Shown piece by piece: positions 15,968-24,062 of a stretch of DNA of 64,000 nt. Each line of letters opens with the position of its first letter. Within the stretch, counting starts at the first letter, position 1. This stretch comes from Erythrobacter sp. (lineage in GTDB: Bacteria; Pseudomonadota; Alphaproteobacteria; Sphingomonadales; Sphingomonadaceae): positions 124,001 through 188,000 of the forward strand of contig JAACTB010000013.1 of the NCBI GenBank assembly GCA_009993605.1, written 5' to 3'. The position numbers and the translations under genes were made by a program. The notes beneath the pieces were generated by a model. The model had not been told where the DNA came from. It worked only from the letters and a program-made list of their open reading frames with translations, and did not search any database.

Positions 15968-17317
15968 TTGACGATCACCACGCACCTGATGCGAACGCGG
16001 CGTTTCCTGCCCCTGTTCTGCACCCAGCTGCTGAACGCCTTCAACGACAATCTCTACAAGACTGCGATGGTCCTGTTCGTCGTGTATCAGGTCTACAACT
16101 CCGAAGAAGCGGAGGGGATGTTCAGCGCGGTCGCCTCGGGCCTGTTCATCCTGCCCTTCTTCATCCTGTCGGCGGTGGCCGGCCAGCTGGCCGACATGCG
16201 CGACAAGGCGGCGATCATCCGCCGGGTCAAATTGTGCGAGATCGGCCTGATGCTGATCGGAGCGAGCGGGCTGTTCCTCGCCTGGCGCGGCTTCGACCTG
16301 CCGCTTTCGATCCCGCTCGGCTTCACGACGATCGACACGACGCTGCCGATCGCGCTGATGCTGTTCGCCCTTTTCCTAACGGGGGTTCAATCGACGTTCC
16401 TCGGCCCGATCAAATACGCGATCTTGCCCCAGCATCTGCGCAAGGACGAGGTGCTTGCGGGCACCGGACTGGTCGAGGCGGGGACTTACGTGGCGATCCT
16501 CACCGGGACGATCCTCGCCGGCTGGATACCGATCGAATGGGCGGCAGGTCTGATCATCGTCACATCGCTGGTCGGCTATGTCACCGCCCGGCAGGTCCCC
16601 AGCGCCCCGCCGCTCGGCGCGATCGAGCCGATCGATCGCCACATCCTGCGATCCTCCGTCGCGCTGATCCGGAGGACGATGCACGATCGCCAGATCTATT
16701 ACGCAATCCTCGCCATCAGCTTCTTCTGGACCATCGGCGCGGTGCTGTTCATCCAGTTCCCCCCGCTCGCCAAGAACGTCATTTCGGCGAGCAAGGAAGT
16801 CGCCAGCCTGTTTCTGGTGATCTTCTCGGTCGGCGTGGCGATCGGATCGGTTGCGGTGAACCACTTGCTGAAAGGGAAAGTCTCGGCCAGATTCGCGCCG
16901 TTTTCGGTCATCGTGATGGCGGGGTTCGTCGTCGCGTTCTGGTTCGTCGCGCGGATCTGGCCGGTGCCGACCGAGGGGCCCTTGCTCGACGTGCCGCAAT
17001 TCCTCGCCGTGCCGATGGCCTATCCTTTGCTTGGCGCGCTTCTGGGGATTGCGATCGCAGGCGGCATGTTCGTCGTCCCGCTTTACGCCTTCCTGACGAC
17101 GCGCGTCGCGCCCGAACAGGCCTCGCGCACGATCGCGGCGAACAATATCGTCAATTCGGGTGCGATGGTGGGCGGGGCCCTGCTGGCCATGGCCCTGACG
17201 GCGGTCGGCGTCGAGATCACCGATCAGGTGCTGATGAGCGCGGGCATGTGCCTCGTGAGCTGCTGGCTCGCGCGCAGGCTCGTCAAGGCCGAACGCGCTG
17301 CGGAAACATCGGCCTGA
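15968..17317 (+). CDS. MFS transporter, lysophospholipid transporter (LplT)-like
   Basis: This is a polytopic protein of about 449 residues. The TTG at 15968 is preferred because AGGGGA lies 6 bases upstream; the ATG at 15989 is the alternative. It opens with FLPLFCTQLLNAFNDNLYKT, the N-terminal signature of the LplT branch of the major facilitator superfamily, and has about 12 membrane segments with GQLADMRDKA in the first cytoplasmic loop. E. coli LplT flips lysophospholipids inward for re-acylation. In other bacteria this module is fused to acyltransferase and AMP-ligase domains; here it stands alone. The divergent neighbour pgsA also serves phospholipid metabolism. Confidence 0.8.
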   Translation: MTITTHLMRTRRFLPLFCTQLLNAFNDNLYKTAMVLFVVYQVYNSEEAEGMFSAVASGLFILPFFILSAVAGQLADMRDKAAIIRRVKLCEIGLMLIGASGLFLAWRGFDLPLSIPLGFTTIDTTLPIALMLFALFLTGVQSTFLGPIKYAILPQHLRKDEVLAGTGLVEAGTYVAILTGTILAGWIPIEWAAGLIIVTSLVGYVTARQVPSAPPLGAIEPIDRHILRSSVALIRRTMHDRQIYYAILAISFFWTIGAVLFIQFPPLAKNVISASKEVASLFLVIFSVGVAIGSVAVNHLLKGKVSARFAPFSVIVMAGFVVAFWFVARIWPVPTEGPLLDVPQFLAVPMAYPLLGALLGIAIAGGMFVVPLYAFLTTRVAPEQASRTIAANNIVNSGAMVGGALLAMALTAVGVEITDQVLMSAGMCLVSCWLARRLVKAERAAETSA

Positions 17318-17335
17318 CCGCGAACGGCCTTCGTA

Positions 17336-17527
17336 TCAGAGAATAAAGGCCAGGGTCGCCGCGAGGCAGGCGAAATAGGCGGTGGCGACGCCGCGCACGT
17401 CGCTCGCCGTGACGCGCCAGATCGATTCGTCATGCGCCATCGCGTCTTCGGTGCGGACATGCGGGGGAAGCGAGGCCCGGAACGGGTGCCGGGCGGCTTC
17501 ATCGGTCAGGACTAGCGATCGTCTCAT
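17336..17527 (-). CDS. small hypothetical protein with C-terminal membrane segment
   Basis: This protein of 63 residues has a charged N-terminal half (ARHPFRASLPPHVRTEDAM) and a hydrophobic C-terminal helix (GVATAYFACLAATLAFIL), so it may be tail-anchored. No family is recognised. It starts with the ATG at 17527. It is convergent with the MFS gene (19-base gap) and divergent from the acetolactate-synthase-like gene. It could be a chance frame, but strong codon bias and its position in an otherwise empty gap argue for a real gene. Confidence 0.5.
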   Translation of the reverse strand: MRRSLVLTDEAARHPFRASLPPHVRTEDAMAHDESIWRVTASDVRGVATAYFACLAATLAFIL

Positions 17528-17698
17528 GATGCGGGATTAACCCATTGCTAACCATTCCGCTCCCATCTTCGAAGAGAGTGCCCCGTTTCGATACGTTAAC
17601 TCTGTCCGTTTACCCTGTCCGCTAAGGTTCGCGGCCCGAACCACCCTGCGGATAACCCGCGATTGCTTGCGTGGAAGGCGCGCGGTAACGCCGTGGCC

Positions 17699-19381
17699 AT
17701 GACCGATACTCCCTCGACACCCGCCGCCGCACGCCTGCTCGTCGATTGCCTGATCGAACAGCGCTGCGACCGGATATTCACCGTTCCGGGGGAAAGCTTC
17801 CTCCCAGTGCTGGACGCGCTGCATGGCGAGAGCGCCATCGATGTCGTGACCTGCCGCCAGGAAGGCGGGGCCGCGTTCATGGCCTGTGCGGACGGCGCGA
17901 TGACGGGAAGGCCGGGCATCTGCTTCGTCACACGCGGACCGGGCGCCACCAATGCCAGCATAGGCGTCCATGTCGCGATGCAGGATTCGCAGCCGATGAT
18001 CCTGTTCGTGGGCGATGTCGCGCGCGGGATGCGCGATCGCGAGGGATTTCAGGAACTCGATTTCGCGGCCTTTTTCGGCCCGGCCTGTAAATGGGCGGCG
18101 CGGATCGACGATGCGGAGCGCATTCCCGAATATGTCGCCCGCGCTTATGCCGTGGCAATGGCCGGTCGGCCTGGACCCGTCGTCTTGGCGCTGCCCGAGG
18201 ACATGCTGCACGATGCGGCGTCGGCAAATCCCCGACCCGCAGTCGAACGCCCGGCGCAGGCCCCCTGCCCGGATGCGATGCAGACGCTGTTCGCTCTGAT
18301 CGAGGATGCCGCCGCCCCCATCGCCATCATCGGTGGAGCGGGCTGGAACGCGAAGGCGCGCGAGTTCTTCCAGCTCTTCGCCGAACGGCTGGGCATTCCG
18401 ACAGCGACCGCCTTTCGCCGGCAGGACGCGATCAGCCCGTCGAGCCGGGTCTATGCCGGCAATCTGGGCTATGGCCCCAATCCCAAATTGGTCGCGCGGG
18501 TGAAGGAAGCCGATCTGATCCTGACCGTCGGCGCGCGGCTCGGCGAAGCGACGACGGACGGATATTCGGTGCCGCCCCTGATCGACAGGGATCGCAAGCT
18601 GATCCACGTCCATCCCGATCCCGAGGAACTGAACCGCGTCTATCCCGCCGATCTGGCGATCTGTGCCGATCCTGCGCAGTTTGCGGAAGCCGCAGCGCTG
18701 TGGACCGAAGACGATGCGCTCGATTTCGATGCCGGGGCCGAGGCGCACGCGCAATGGGAGGAGTGGGCGACCGCGCATCCAGACCGGGCGAACGGCGATC
18801 ACGCGCTCGACACGGCGGCCTGTGTCCAATTCATGCGCGACACCTATCCAGCCGATACGATCATCTGCAATGGCGCGGGCAATTTCTCAGGCTGGTGGCA
18901 CCGCTATTGGCGTTATGAGGGTTTTCCCACCCAGCTTGCGCCGACCGCCGGGGCGATGGGCTATGGCGTGCCCGCCGCGATCGCCGCTGCGCGCCGTTTT
19001 CCCGAACGAACCGTCGTCGCGGTGGCGGGTGACGGCGATTTCCTGATGAATGGGCAGGAATTGGCGACGGCGGCGCAATACGGCGTCGACCTGCTGGTGA
19101 TCGTGGTCGATAACGGTGCATACGGCACGATCCGAATGCATCAGGAGCGTGAGTTCCCGAACCGGGTTTCGGCCACTGAACTCAGAAATCCCGATTTCGC
19201 CATGCTGGCCGAGGCCTTCGGCGCATGGACGGCGCGTGCGGACACCACCGACGCGTTCAAGGATGCGCTGACGCAGGCCAAGGGGCGCAGCGGCCTGCGC
19301 CTGATCCACTGCCTGATCGACACGGAACAGCTTTCGGCGAGCGGTCTCAGCGTCAGCGGCCTTCGCGCAGCGCGCGATTAA
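17699..19381 (+). CDS. thiamine-diphosphate enzyme, acetolactate synthase large subunit-like
   Basis: The protein is 560 residues from the ATG at 17699 (a GTG lies 6 bases earlier). It has the three-domain ThDP enzyme layout: the N-terminal PYR domain with catalytic Glu in FTVPGESFLPVLDAL, a central nucleotide-binding-like domain, and a C-terminal PP domain with the GDGDFLMN motif followed by VVDNGAYGTIRMHQE. No regulatory small subunit (IlvH/IlvN) lies next to it, so it is probably a paralogue of biosynthetic acetolactate synthase with another 2-oxoacid substrate. The substrate cannot be read from sequence. A hairpin terminator follows. Confidence 0.8.
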   Translation: MTDTPSTPAAARLLVDCLIEQRCDRIFTVPGESFLPVLDALHGESAIDVVTCRQEGGAAFMACADGAMTGRPGICFVTRGPGATNASIGVHVAMQDSQPMILFVGDVARGMRDREGFQELDFAAFFGPACKWAARIDDAERIPEYVARAYAVAMAGRPGPVVLALPEDMLHDAASANPRPAVERPAQAPCPDAMQTLFALIEDAAAPIAIIGGAGWNAKAREFFQLFAERLGIPTATAFRRQDAISPSSRVYAGNLGYGPNPKLVARVKEADLILTVGARLGEATTDGYSVPPLIDRDRKLIHVHPDPEELNRVYPADLAICADPAQFAEAAALWTEDDALDFDAGAEAHAQWEEWATAHPDRANGDHALDTAACVQFMRDTYPADTIICNGAGNFSGWWHRYWRYEGFPTQLAPTAGAMGYGVPAAIAAARRFPERTVVAVAGDGDFLMNGQELATAAQYGVDLLVIVVDNGAYGTIRMHQEREFPNRVSATELRNPDFAMLAEAFGAWTARADTTDAFKDALTQAKGRSGLRLIHCLIDTEQLSASGLSVSGLRAARD

Positions 19382-19398
19382 GCGTGATTTGATACGAA

Positions 19399-19432
19399 GA
19401 GGGCCGCTCTCGCCAGGAGAACGGCCCTCGTT
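19399..19432. terminator. terminator between acetolactate-synthase-like gene and csbD
   Basis: An 8-bp GC-rich stem (19399-19406 with 19422-19429) is followed by GTTT on the forward strand. It lies between two convergent genes and may serve both. Confidence 0.65.
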
Positions 19433-19449
19433 TGACGGCTCAAGCGGAC

Positions 19450-19632
19450 TTAAATGTCGTCGCCGAGCTTGCCCTTGACCTCACCGGCCGCCTGCTGGGT
19501 CTTGCCCTTGGCTTCCTGCTTCTTGCCTTCGGCGGCGAGCGAAGCGTCGTTGTTGGAATCGGCGGCGGCCTGCTTGCCCTTGCCGAAGGCTTCGTTGACA
19601 TTGCCTTTGATCTTGTCGGTCAGTTCACCCAC
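19450..19632 (-). CDS. CsbD family stress-response protein
   Basis: This is a 60-residue, highly charged protein with the CsbD pattern GELTDKIKGNVNEAFGKGKQ and a second glycine/lysine repeat near the C-terminus (KTQQAAGEVKGKLGDD). CsbD-like proteins are general-stress proteins of unknown biochemical role. The start is a GTG with AAGGAG 7 bases upstream. It has its own probable EcfG promoter and a palindrome in its leader. Confidence 0.93.
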   Translation of the reverse strand: MGELTDKIKGNVNEAFGKGKQAAADSNNDASLAAEGKKQEAKGKTQQAAGEVKGKLGDDI

Positions 19633-19652
19633 GGGATGTCTCCTTGATCGTC

Positions 19653-19671
19653 GCGCGAAACCGTTTCGCGC
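19653..19671. promoter_or_regulatory. palindrome in csbD leader
   Basis: A near-perfect 19-base palindrome, GCGCGAAAC-C-GTTTCGCGC, lies between the predicted EcfG promoter and the csbD ribosome-binding site. It could be a protein operator or an RNA hairpin in the leader. Nothing in the sequence decides between them. Confidence 0.5.
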
Positions 19672-19683
19672 TCTTGAATAATC

Positions 19684-19708
19684 AACATCCGTTTTGCCGC
19701 CCGGTTCC
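19684..19708 (-). promoter_or_regulatory. EcfG (general stress response) promoter of csbD
   Basis: On the reverse strand GGAAC (19708-19704) and GTT (19686-19684) are separated by exactly 17 bases, matching the alphaproteobacterial EcfG consensus GGAAC-N16/17-GTT. It lies 52 bases upstream of the csbD start codon. That csbD-type genes are stress induced supports the call. Confidence 0.75.
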
Positions 19709-19737
19709 CCTGAAAAAGCGCAGGGAACTGCGATTTT

Positions 19738-20148
19738 TCAGCCTTCGGCCATGTCCAGGATGATCGCCCATTCGCGCGGCGTGATCTCGGCTACGGACAG
19801 CCGCGAAAGCCTCACCAGTTCGCAATCCGCAAGCTCTTGATTTGCCTTGATCGCCTTGAGCGTCACGGGATTGGCGAGCTTCGTTTTCGGCTTCACTTTG
19901 ACCGCGGCCCATTTGCCTTCCGGGTCGGTCGGGTCGGTGATCCCGGCCACGCTGACCTCGCAGATGCCGACGATCTCGAGCCCTTCGCGCGAATGATAGA
20001 AAAACGCCTCGTCACCCACTTCCATCGCTGCGAGATTGTTCTTGGCGCGGTGGTTGCGCACGCCGTCCCAGGTGCCCTCCCCTTCGGCGACGAGATCGTC
20101 CCAGCTGTATTTGAAGGGCTCTGATTTCATCAGCCAGTACCGTGCCAT
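19738..20148 (-). CDS. EVE domain-containing protein
   Basis: The protein is 136 residues from the ATG at 20148 (MARYWLMKSEP); the frame is open much further upstream, but that part lacks homology-like character and a ribosome site. The KSEPFKYSWDDL, WDGVRNHRAKNNL and FFYHS segments are the hallmark of EVE domains (PUA superfamily, thymocyte nuclear protein 1-like), which bind modified bases in DNA or RNA. It reads leftward, divergent from the GGDEF-EAL gene. No partner restriction gene is nearby, so this is probably the housekeeping version. Confidence 0.9.
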   Translation of the reverse strand: MARYWLMKSEPFKYSWDDLVAEGEGTWDGVRNHRAKNNLAAMEVGDEAFFYHSREGLEIVGICEVSVAGITDPTDPEGKWAAVKVKPKTKLANPVTLKAIKANQELADCELVRLSRLSVAEITPREWAIILDMAEG

Positions 20149-20321
20149 CGTTCGTCGGGTCCTTTCGAGATTGCAGTCGCCCATCGCCGATAGAGGCTTG
20201 CCGGGCCGCCCGCCACCCTGCGCCATACTTCTGCGCCTTACAGAGGGATCGCTCGATTTTAACCGCTTCTTCAATCTATCGCGCAATAGCTTAGGCGCAA
20301 TTCCAATCGCGAGGGGCGCCC

Positions 20322-22007
20322 ATGCCCGCATTATCGGAAACCAAAGACGAACCGCTCGCCGGCGGGGTGCAATCTGAGAACGCCGCCCACAACCGCGCCC
20401 ATCCTCATGCGAAGCGCGAATTCGTGGCGCTCGGCGTGGCGCTTGCCGCCGTCACCCTGTTCGTCGCGGTCGGCGGCACCGTGCTGCCGCAATTGCTCGG
20501 CGCCTGGCGCGGGCTGACCGATGCGCCCGACCAGGTGCTCGCCAGCGCCATGCTGCTCAACATCGCGATCATCCTGATCGGATGGCGTCGCTACAAGTCG
20601 CTCTCGAGCGAATTGAAGGACCGCATCCGCTCGGAAACCGAAGCGCGCAACGAAGCGCGGATCGACTCGCTTACCGGCTGCCACAATCGCCGCAGCGTGG
20701 CGCCTGCAATGTACGAGCTTCACCGACGGGCCGAGTCGGACGATCGGCGCATCGCGGTGCTCCTCGTCGACCTCGACAATTTCAAGCACATCAACGACGT
20801 CCACGGCCATACCGCAGGCGATGCGGTGCTGCGCGAAGTGGCTGCGCGGATGCGCGCGATCCTGCCCACCGACGCCTTGATTGCGCGGATCGGGGGCGAC
20901 GAGTTCGCCATCGCCATCATGCACGACCGGTCCGCCCAGCAAGAGATCGAAACGCTCGCCAGCGTGCTGATCGAAGCCGTCGCGGAACCGATCGCGATCC
21001 AAGACTTCAGCATCGACACCAGCATGTCGGTCGGGATTGTGGGCTGCCGCGATGTGCCGCCCGCCCTCTCCCCCGAGGAGTGGCCCAACGAGATGATGCA
21101 CAAGGCGGATATCGCCATGTATCACGCCAAGAAGCACGGCAAGCACCGCAGCGTCTGGTTCGAACCTGTGATGGAACAGGAACTGAAATTCCGCAGTCAG
21201 CTCGAAAACGGCATCCGTGCAGGGATCGCGGCGGGCGAGTTCGTCCCCTTCTACGAACAGCAGGTCGATGTCGAAAGCGGCCGATTGACCGGTTTCGAGA
21301 TGCTGGCGCGGTGGCAATCGCCCGCGCTAGGTCTGGTCGGGCCCGACATCTTCATTCCCATCGCGGAAGAGATCGGTGTGATCGACGAATTGTCCGAATG
21401 CCTGATCGTCCAGGCGTTCAGGGACGCGCGCGAATGGAATCCCGACCTGACCCTGTCGGTCAACATATCGCCCGTCCAGTTGCGCGATCCGTGGTTCTCG
21501 CAGAAACTGCTGAAGCTGCTCATCCAGCACAGCTTCCCCGCCTCGCGGCTGGAAATCGAGATCACCGAGAGCTGCCTTCACGACAACATCGCCTCGGTCC
21601 GCGCCATGATAACTTCGCTGCGCAATCAGGGCGTCAGCGTCAGCCTGGACGATTTCGGCACCGGCTATGCCAGCCTGTCGCAATTGCGCACCCTGCCCTT
21701 CGACCGGATCAAGATCGACCGCAGCTTCATCCGCGAAATCAACAATGGCGAGGCGAGCAGCAAGCTCGTCGATGCGATCGTGGCGATGGGTGCCGGGTTG
21801 AAAATGCCGATCACCGCCGAAGGGATCGAGGACGAAGCGATCCTCGAGACGCTGCGATCGATGCGCGGGCTCAAGGGCCAGGGCTATCACTACGGCTTCC
21901 CCGAAAGCGCAGCGGGCGTGATCGAACGCCTGCGCAAGCACGATCTGCTGGCGGATTTGGACCACGAGATCGCCCGCGCGCCGCGCGCGGCGACGGGCGG
22001 CGCCTGA
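20322..22007 (+). CDS. membrane-anchored GGDEF-EAL protein (cyclic di-GMP turnover)
   Basis: The protein is 561 residues. Two membrane helices (about 34-54 and 70-87) anchor it, with no periplasmic sensor domain beyond a short loop. The GGDEF domain (about 110-280) has an intact RIGGDEF active site, but no RxxD inhibitory site precedes it (LPTD instead). The EAL domain (about 290-545) has EML in place of EAL (FEMLARW). The remaining catalytic set is present: SVNIS, EITES, DDFGTG, KIDRSF and AEGIED. Both synthase and phosphodiesterase activity are therefore possible. The start has GAGGGG 5 bases upstream. Confidence 0.93.
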   Translation: MPALSETKDEPLAGGVQSENAAHNRAHPHAKREFVALGVALAAVTLFVAVGGTVLPQLLGAWRGLTDAPDQVLASAMLLNIAIILIGWRRYKSLSSELKDRIRSETEARNEARIDSLTGCHNRRSVAPAMYELHRRAESDDRRIAVLLVDLDNFKHINDVHGHTAGDAVLREVAARMRAILPTDALIARIGGDEFAIAIMHDRSAQQEIETLASVLIEAVAEPIAIQDFSIDTSMSVGIVGCRDVPPALSPEEWPNEMMHKADIAMYHAKKHGKHRSVWFEPVMEQELKFRSQLENGIRAGIAAGEFVPFYEQQVDVESGRLTGFEMLARWQSPALGLVGPDIFIPIAEEIGVIDELSECLIVQAFRDAREWNPDLTLSVNISPVQLRDPWFSQKLLKLLIQHSFPASRLEIEITESCLHDNIASVRAMITSLRNQGVSVSLDDFGTGYASLSQLRTLPFDRIKIDRSFIREINNGEASSKLVDAIVAMGAGLKMPITAEGIEDEAILETLRSMRGLKGQGYHYGFPESAAGVIERLRKHDLLADLDHEIARAPRAATGGA

Positions 22008-22077
22008 CCCCACCGTAATCGTCCGGTCGTGAGAGGCTGGACCCGCGCCGCCGGGCCATTTAGACGCGGCGGCGATC

Positions 22078-22887
22078 ATGCGCGTACCCTTCACCAAAAT
22101 GCACGGCCTCGGCAACGATTTCATCGTGCTCGACGCGCGGCGCGATCCGCTTCCCGAACTGCGACCGCAGACCGCCGCTGCGCTGGCGGATCGACGGGAG
22201 GGGATCGGGTGCGATCAGGTAATCCTGCTCGAACCGAGCGAGAGCGCCGATTTTCGAATGCGCATCTTCAATAACGATGGCGGCGAAGTGGGCGCGTGCG
22301 GCAACGCCTCGCGCGCGGTCGCCCTGTTGCACGGTGCCCCTGCCATGGTCGAAACCGCAGGCGGGACGATCGCGCTTGAGCCGTCGGATGGCGGGGCGAG
22401 CGTCGATATGGGCGTGCCGCGCTTCGAATGGGATGCGATCCCGCTCGACTATCCGATGGACACGCTGCGAATGCCGGTCGGTCGGGGCGATCTTGCGGAG
22501 CCGGGCGCCGCCAATGTCGGCAATCCGCATGTCGTCTTCTTCGTCGCGGACACCGACGCCGTCGCGCTCGACAGTCTGGGCCCCGAGATCGAGACCGATC
22601 CGCTGTTTCCCGAACGCATCAACGTCAATGTCGCGACGATCGTGGACCGCACCCGGATACGCCTGCGGGTGTGGGAACGCGGCGCGGGCCTGACGCGCGC
22701 CTGCGGTACGGGAGCCTGCGCTACCGCGGTGGTCGCCATGCGAAGGGGCTTGGTGGAGCGCGAAGTCACTGTCGAACTGCCCGGCGGTGCGCTGACGATC
22801 CTCTGGCAGGAAGATGGCCGCATCCGCATGATCGGACCTGCCATGGAAAGCTATCGCGGCTCGTTCGAATGGGACGATTACGCGTGA
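22078..22887 (+). CDS. dapF: diaminopimelate epimerase
   Basis: This 269-residue enzyme carries both catalytic cysteines in the expected motifs, C74 in GACGNASR and C209 in ACGTGACAT. It interconverts LL- and meso-diaminopimelate for lysine and peptidoglycan. Its stop overlaps the GTG of mtaB (GTGA), so dapF, mtaB, ftsY and yciB form one compact unit. Confidence 0.97.
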   Translation: MRVPFTKMHGLGNDFIVLDARRDPLPELRPQTAAALADRREGIGCDQVILLEPSESADFRMRIFNNDGGEVGACGNASRAVALLHGAPAMVETAGGTIALEPSDGGASVDMGVPRFEWDAIPLDYPMDTLRMPVGRGDLAEPGAANVGNPHVVFFVADTDAVALDSLGPEIETDPLFPERINVNVATIVDRTRIRLRVWERGAGLTRACGTGACATAVVAMRRGLVEREVTVELPGGALTILWQEDGRIRMIGPAMESYRGSFEWDDYA

Positions 22888-24062
22888 GCGGAACGCCAGA
22901 AGTGATCTCGCTCGGCTGCCGCCTCAACATCGCCGAGAGCGAGCGAATGCGCACGATGATGGCGGGTGAGCGCGATCTGGTCGTCGTCAACAGCTGCGCC
23001 GTCACGCGCGAGGCGGTGCGCCAGACCCGCCAGGCCATCCGCCGCGCGCGCCGCGCGAACCCGTCCGCCCGCCTGCTCGTCACCGGCTGCGCCGCCGAGA
23101 CGGAGCGCGAGGCGATTGCGGCGATGCCGGAGGTCGACGGGCTGGTCGCCAATGCCGACAAGCTCGATCCGCGCGCCTGGAACCTGCCCGAAACCGCCCC
23201 GCCCGCGCCCAAGCGAAGGACACGCGCCTTCGTCGCCATCCAGAACGGCTGCGACCATGCCTGCACCTTCTGTATAATCCCGCAAGGCCGTGGTCATAGT
23301 CGCTCGCTGCCGATCATCGACGTGCTGCGCGAGGTCGAATCCCATCTCGAACAGGGCGCGCCGGAGATCGTGTTGACGGGCGTCGACGTCACCAGTTGGG
23401 GCCACGATCTGCCCGATCGCCCTCCGCTGGGCCGATTGGTGCAGGCGATGCTGCAAACCTTTCCCGATCTGCCGCGACTGCGCATGTCGTCGCTCGACGG
23501 GATCGAGATCGATCCGCTCCTGTTCGACCTTTTCGCGAGCGAGAACCGGCTGATGCCGCACCTCCATCTCTCGCTCCAACATGGCCATGACCTGATCCTC
23601 AAGCGCATGAAGCGGCGGCACAGCCGCGCGCAGGCACTCTATCTGGTCCAGCGTTTGCGCGAGCTTCGACCCGACCTCGCCGTGGGAGCCGATCTGATCG
23701 CTGGCTTTCCGACCGAGAGCGAGGAGCACCACCAGGCGAACCTCTCGATCATCCGCGAGCTGCGGATCGTTCACGGCCATATCTTCCCCTATTCTCCGCG
23801 CGACAACACCCCGGCTGCGCGAATGCCCCAGGTCGATCGTGGCACCGTAAAGGCTCGGGCCGCAGACCTGCGCGCGCTCGCCGCCACGACGCAGACCGAA
23901 TGGCTGGCGTCGCTCGTCGACAAACCCCTCAGCGTCCTCGCGGAACGCGACGGGAGCGGCTATGCGGAGAACTTCGCCAGGGTCGCGCTGCCCGAAGGCA
24001 TGGCTGCCGGGACCATCGCGACACTCACCCCGCGCGCAATCGAAGGCAGACTTCTGGTATGA
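22884..24062 (+). CDS. mtaB: tRNA t6A37 methylthiotransferase MtaB
   Basis: The protein is 392 residues from the GTG at 22884, which overlaps the dapF stop; the open frame extends far upstream as a shadow of dapF. The N-terminal UPF0004 domain has the three cluster ligands C12 (LGCRLN), C38 (NSCAVT) and C69 (TGCAAE). The radical-SAM domain has C123-x3-C127-x2-C130 (CDHACTFC). The short CRLN-type N-terminus and t6A-branch features favour MtaB over MiaB. It adds methylthio groups to t6A37 of tRNA. Its stop overlaps the ftsY start as ATGA. Confidence 0.92.
   Translation: MSGTPEVISLGCRLNIAESERMRTMMAGERDLVVVNSCAVTREAVRQTRQAIRRARRANPSARLLVTGCAAETEREAIAAMPEVDGLVANADKLDPRAWNLPETAPPAPKRRTRAFVAIQNGCDHACTFCIIPQGRGHSRSLPIIDVLREVESHLEQGAPEIVLTGVDVTSWGHDLPDRPPLGRLVQAMLQTFPDLPRLRMSSLDGIEIDPLLFDLFASENRLMPHLHLSLQHGHDLILKRMKRRHSRAQALYLVQRLRELRPDLAVGADLIAGFPTESEEHHQANLSIIRELRIVHGHIFPYSPRDNTPAARMPQVDRGTVKARAADLRALAATTQTEWLASLVDKPLSVLAERDGSGYAENFARVALPEGMAAGTIATLTPRAIEGRLLV

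Noticed and set aside
19399..19432. The hairpin after the ThDP enzyme gene as a riboswitch
   Set aside because: It is downstream of the gene, short and followed by a T-stretch, so a terminator is sufficient; no THI-box features are seen.
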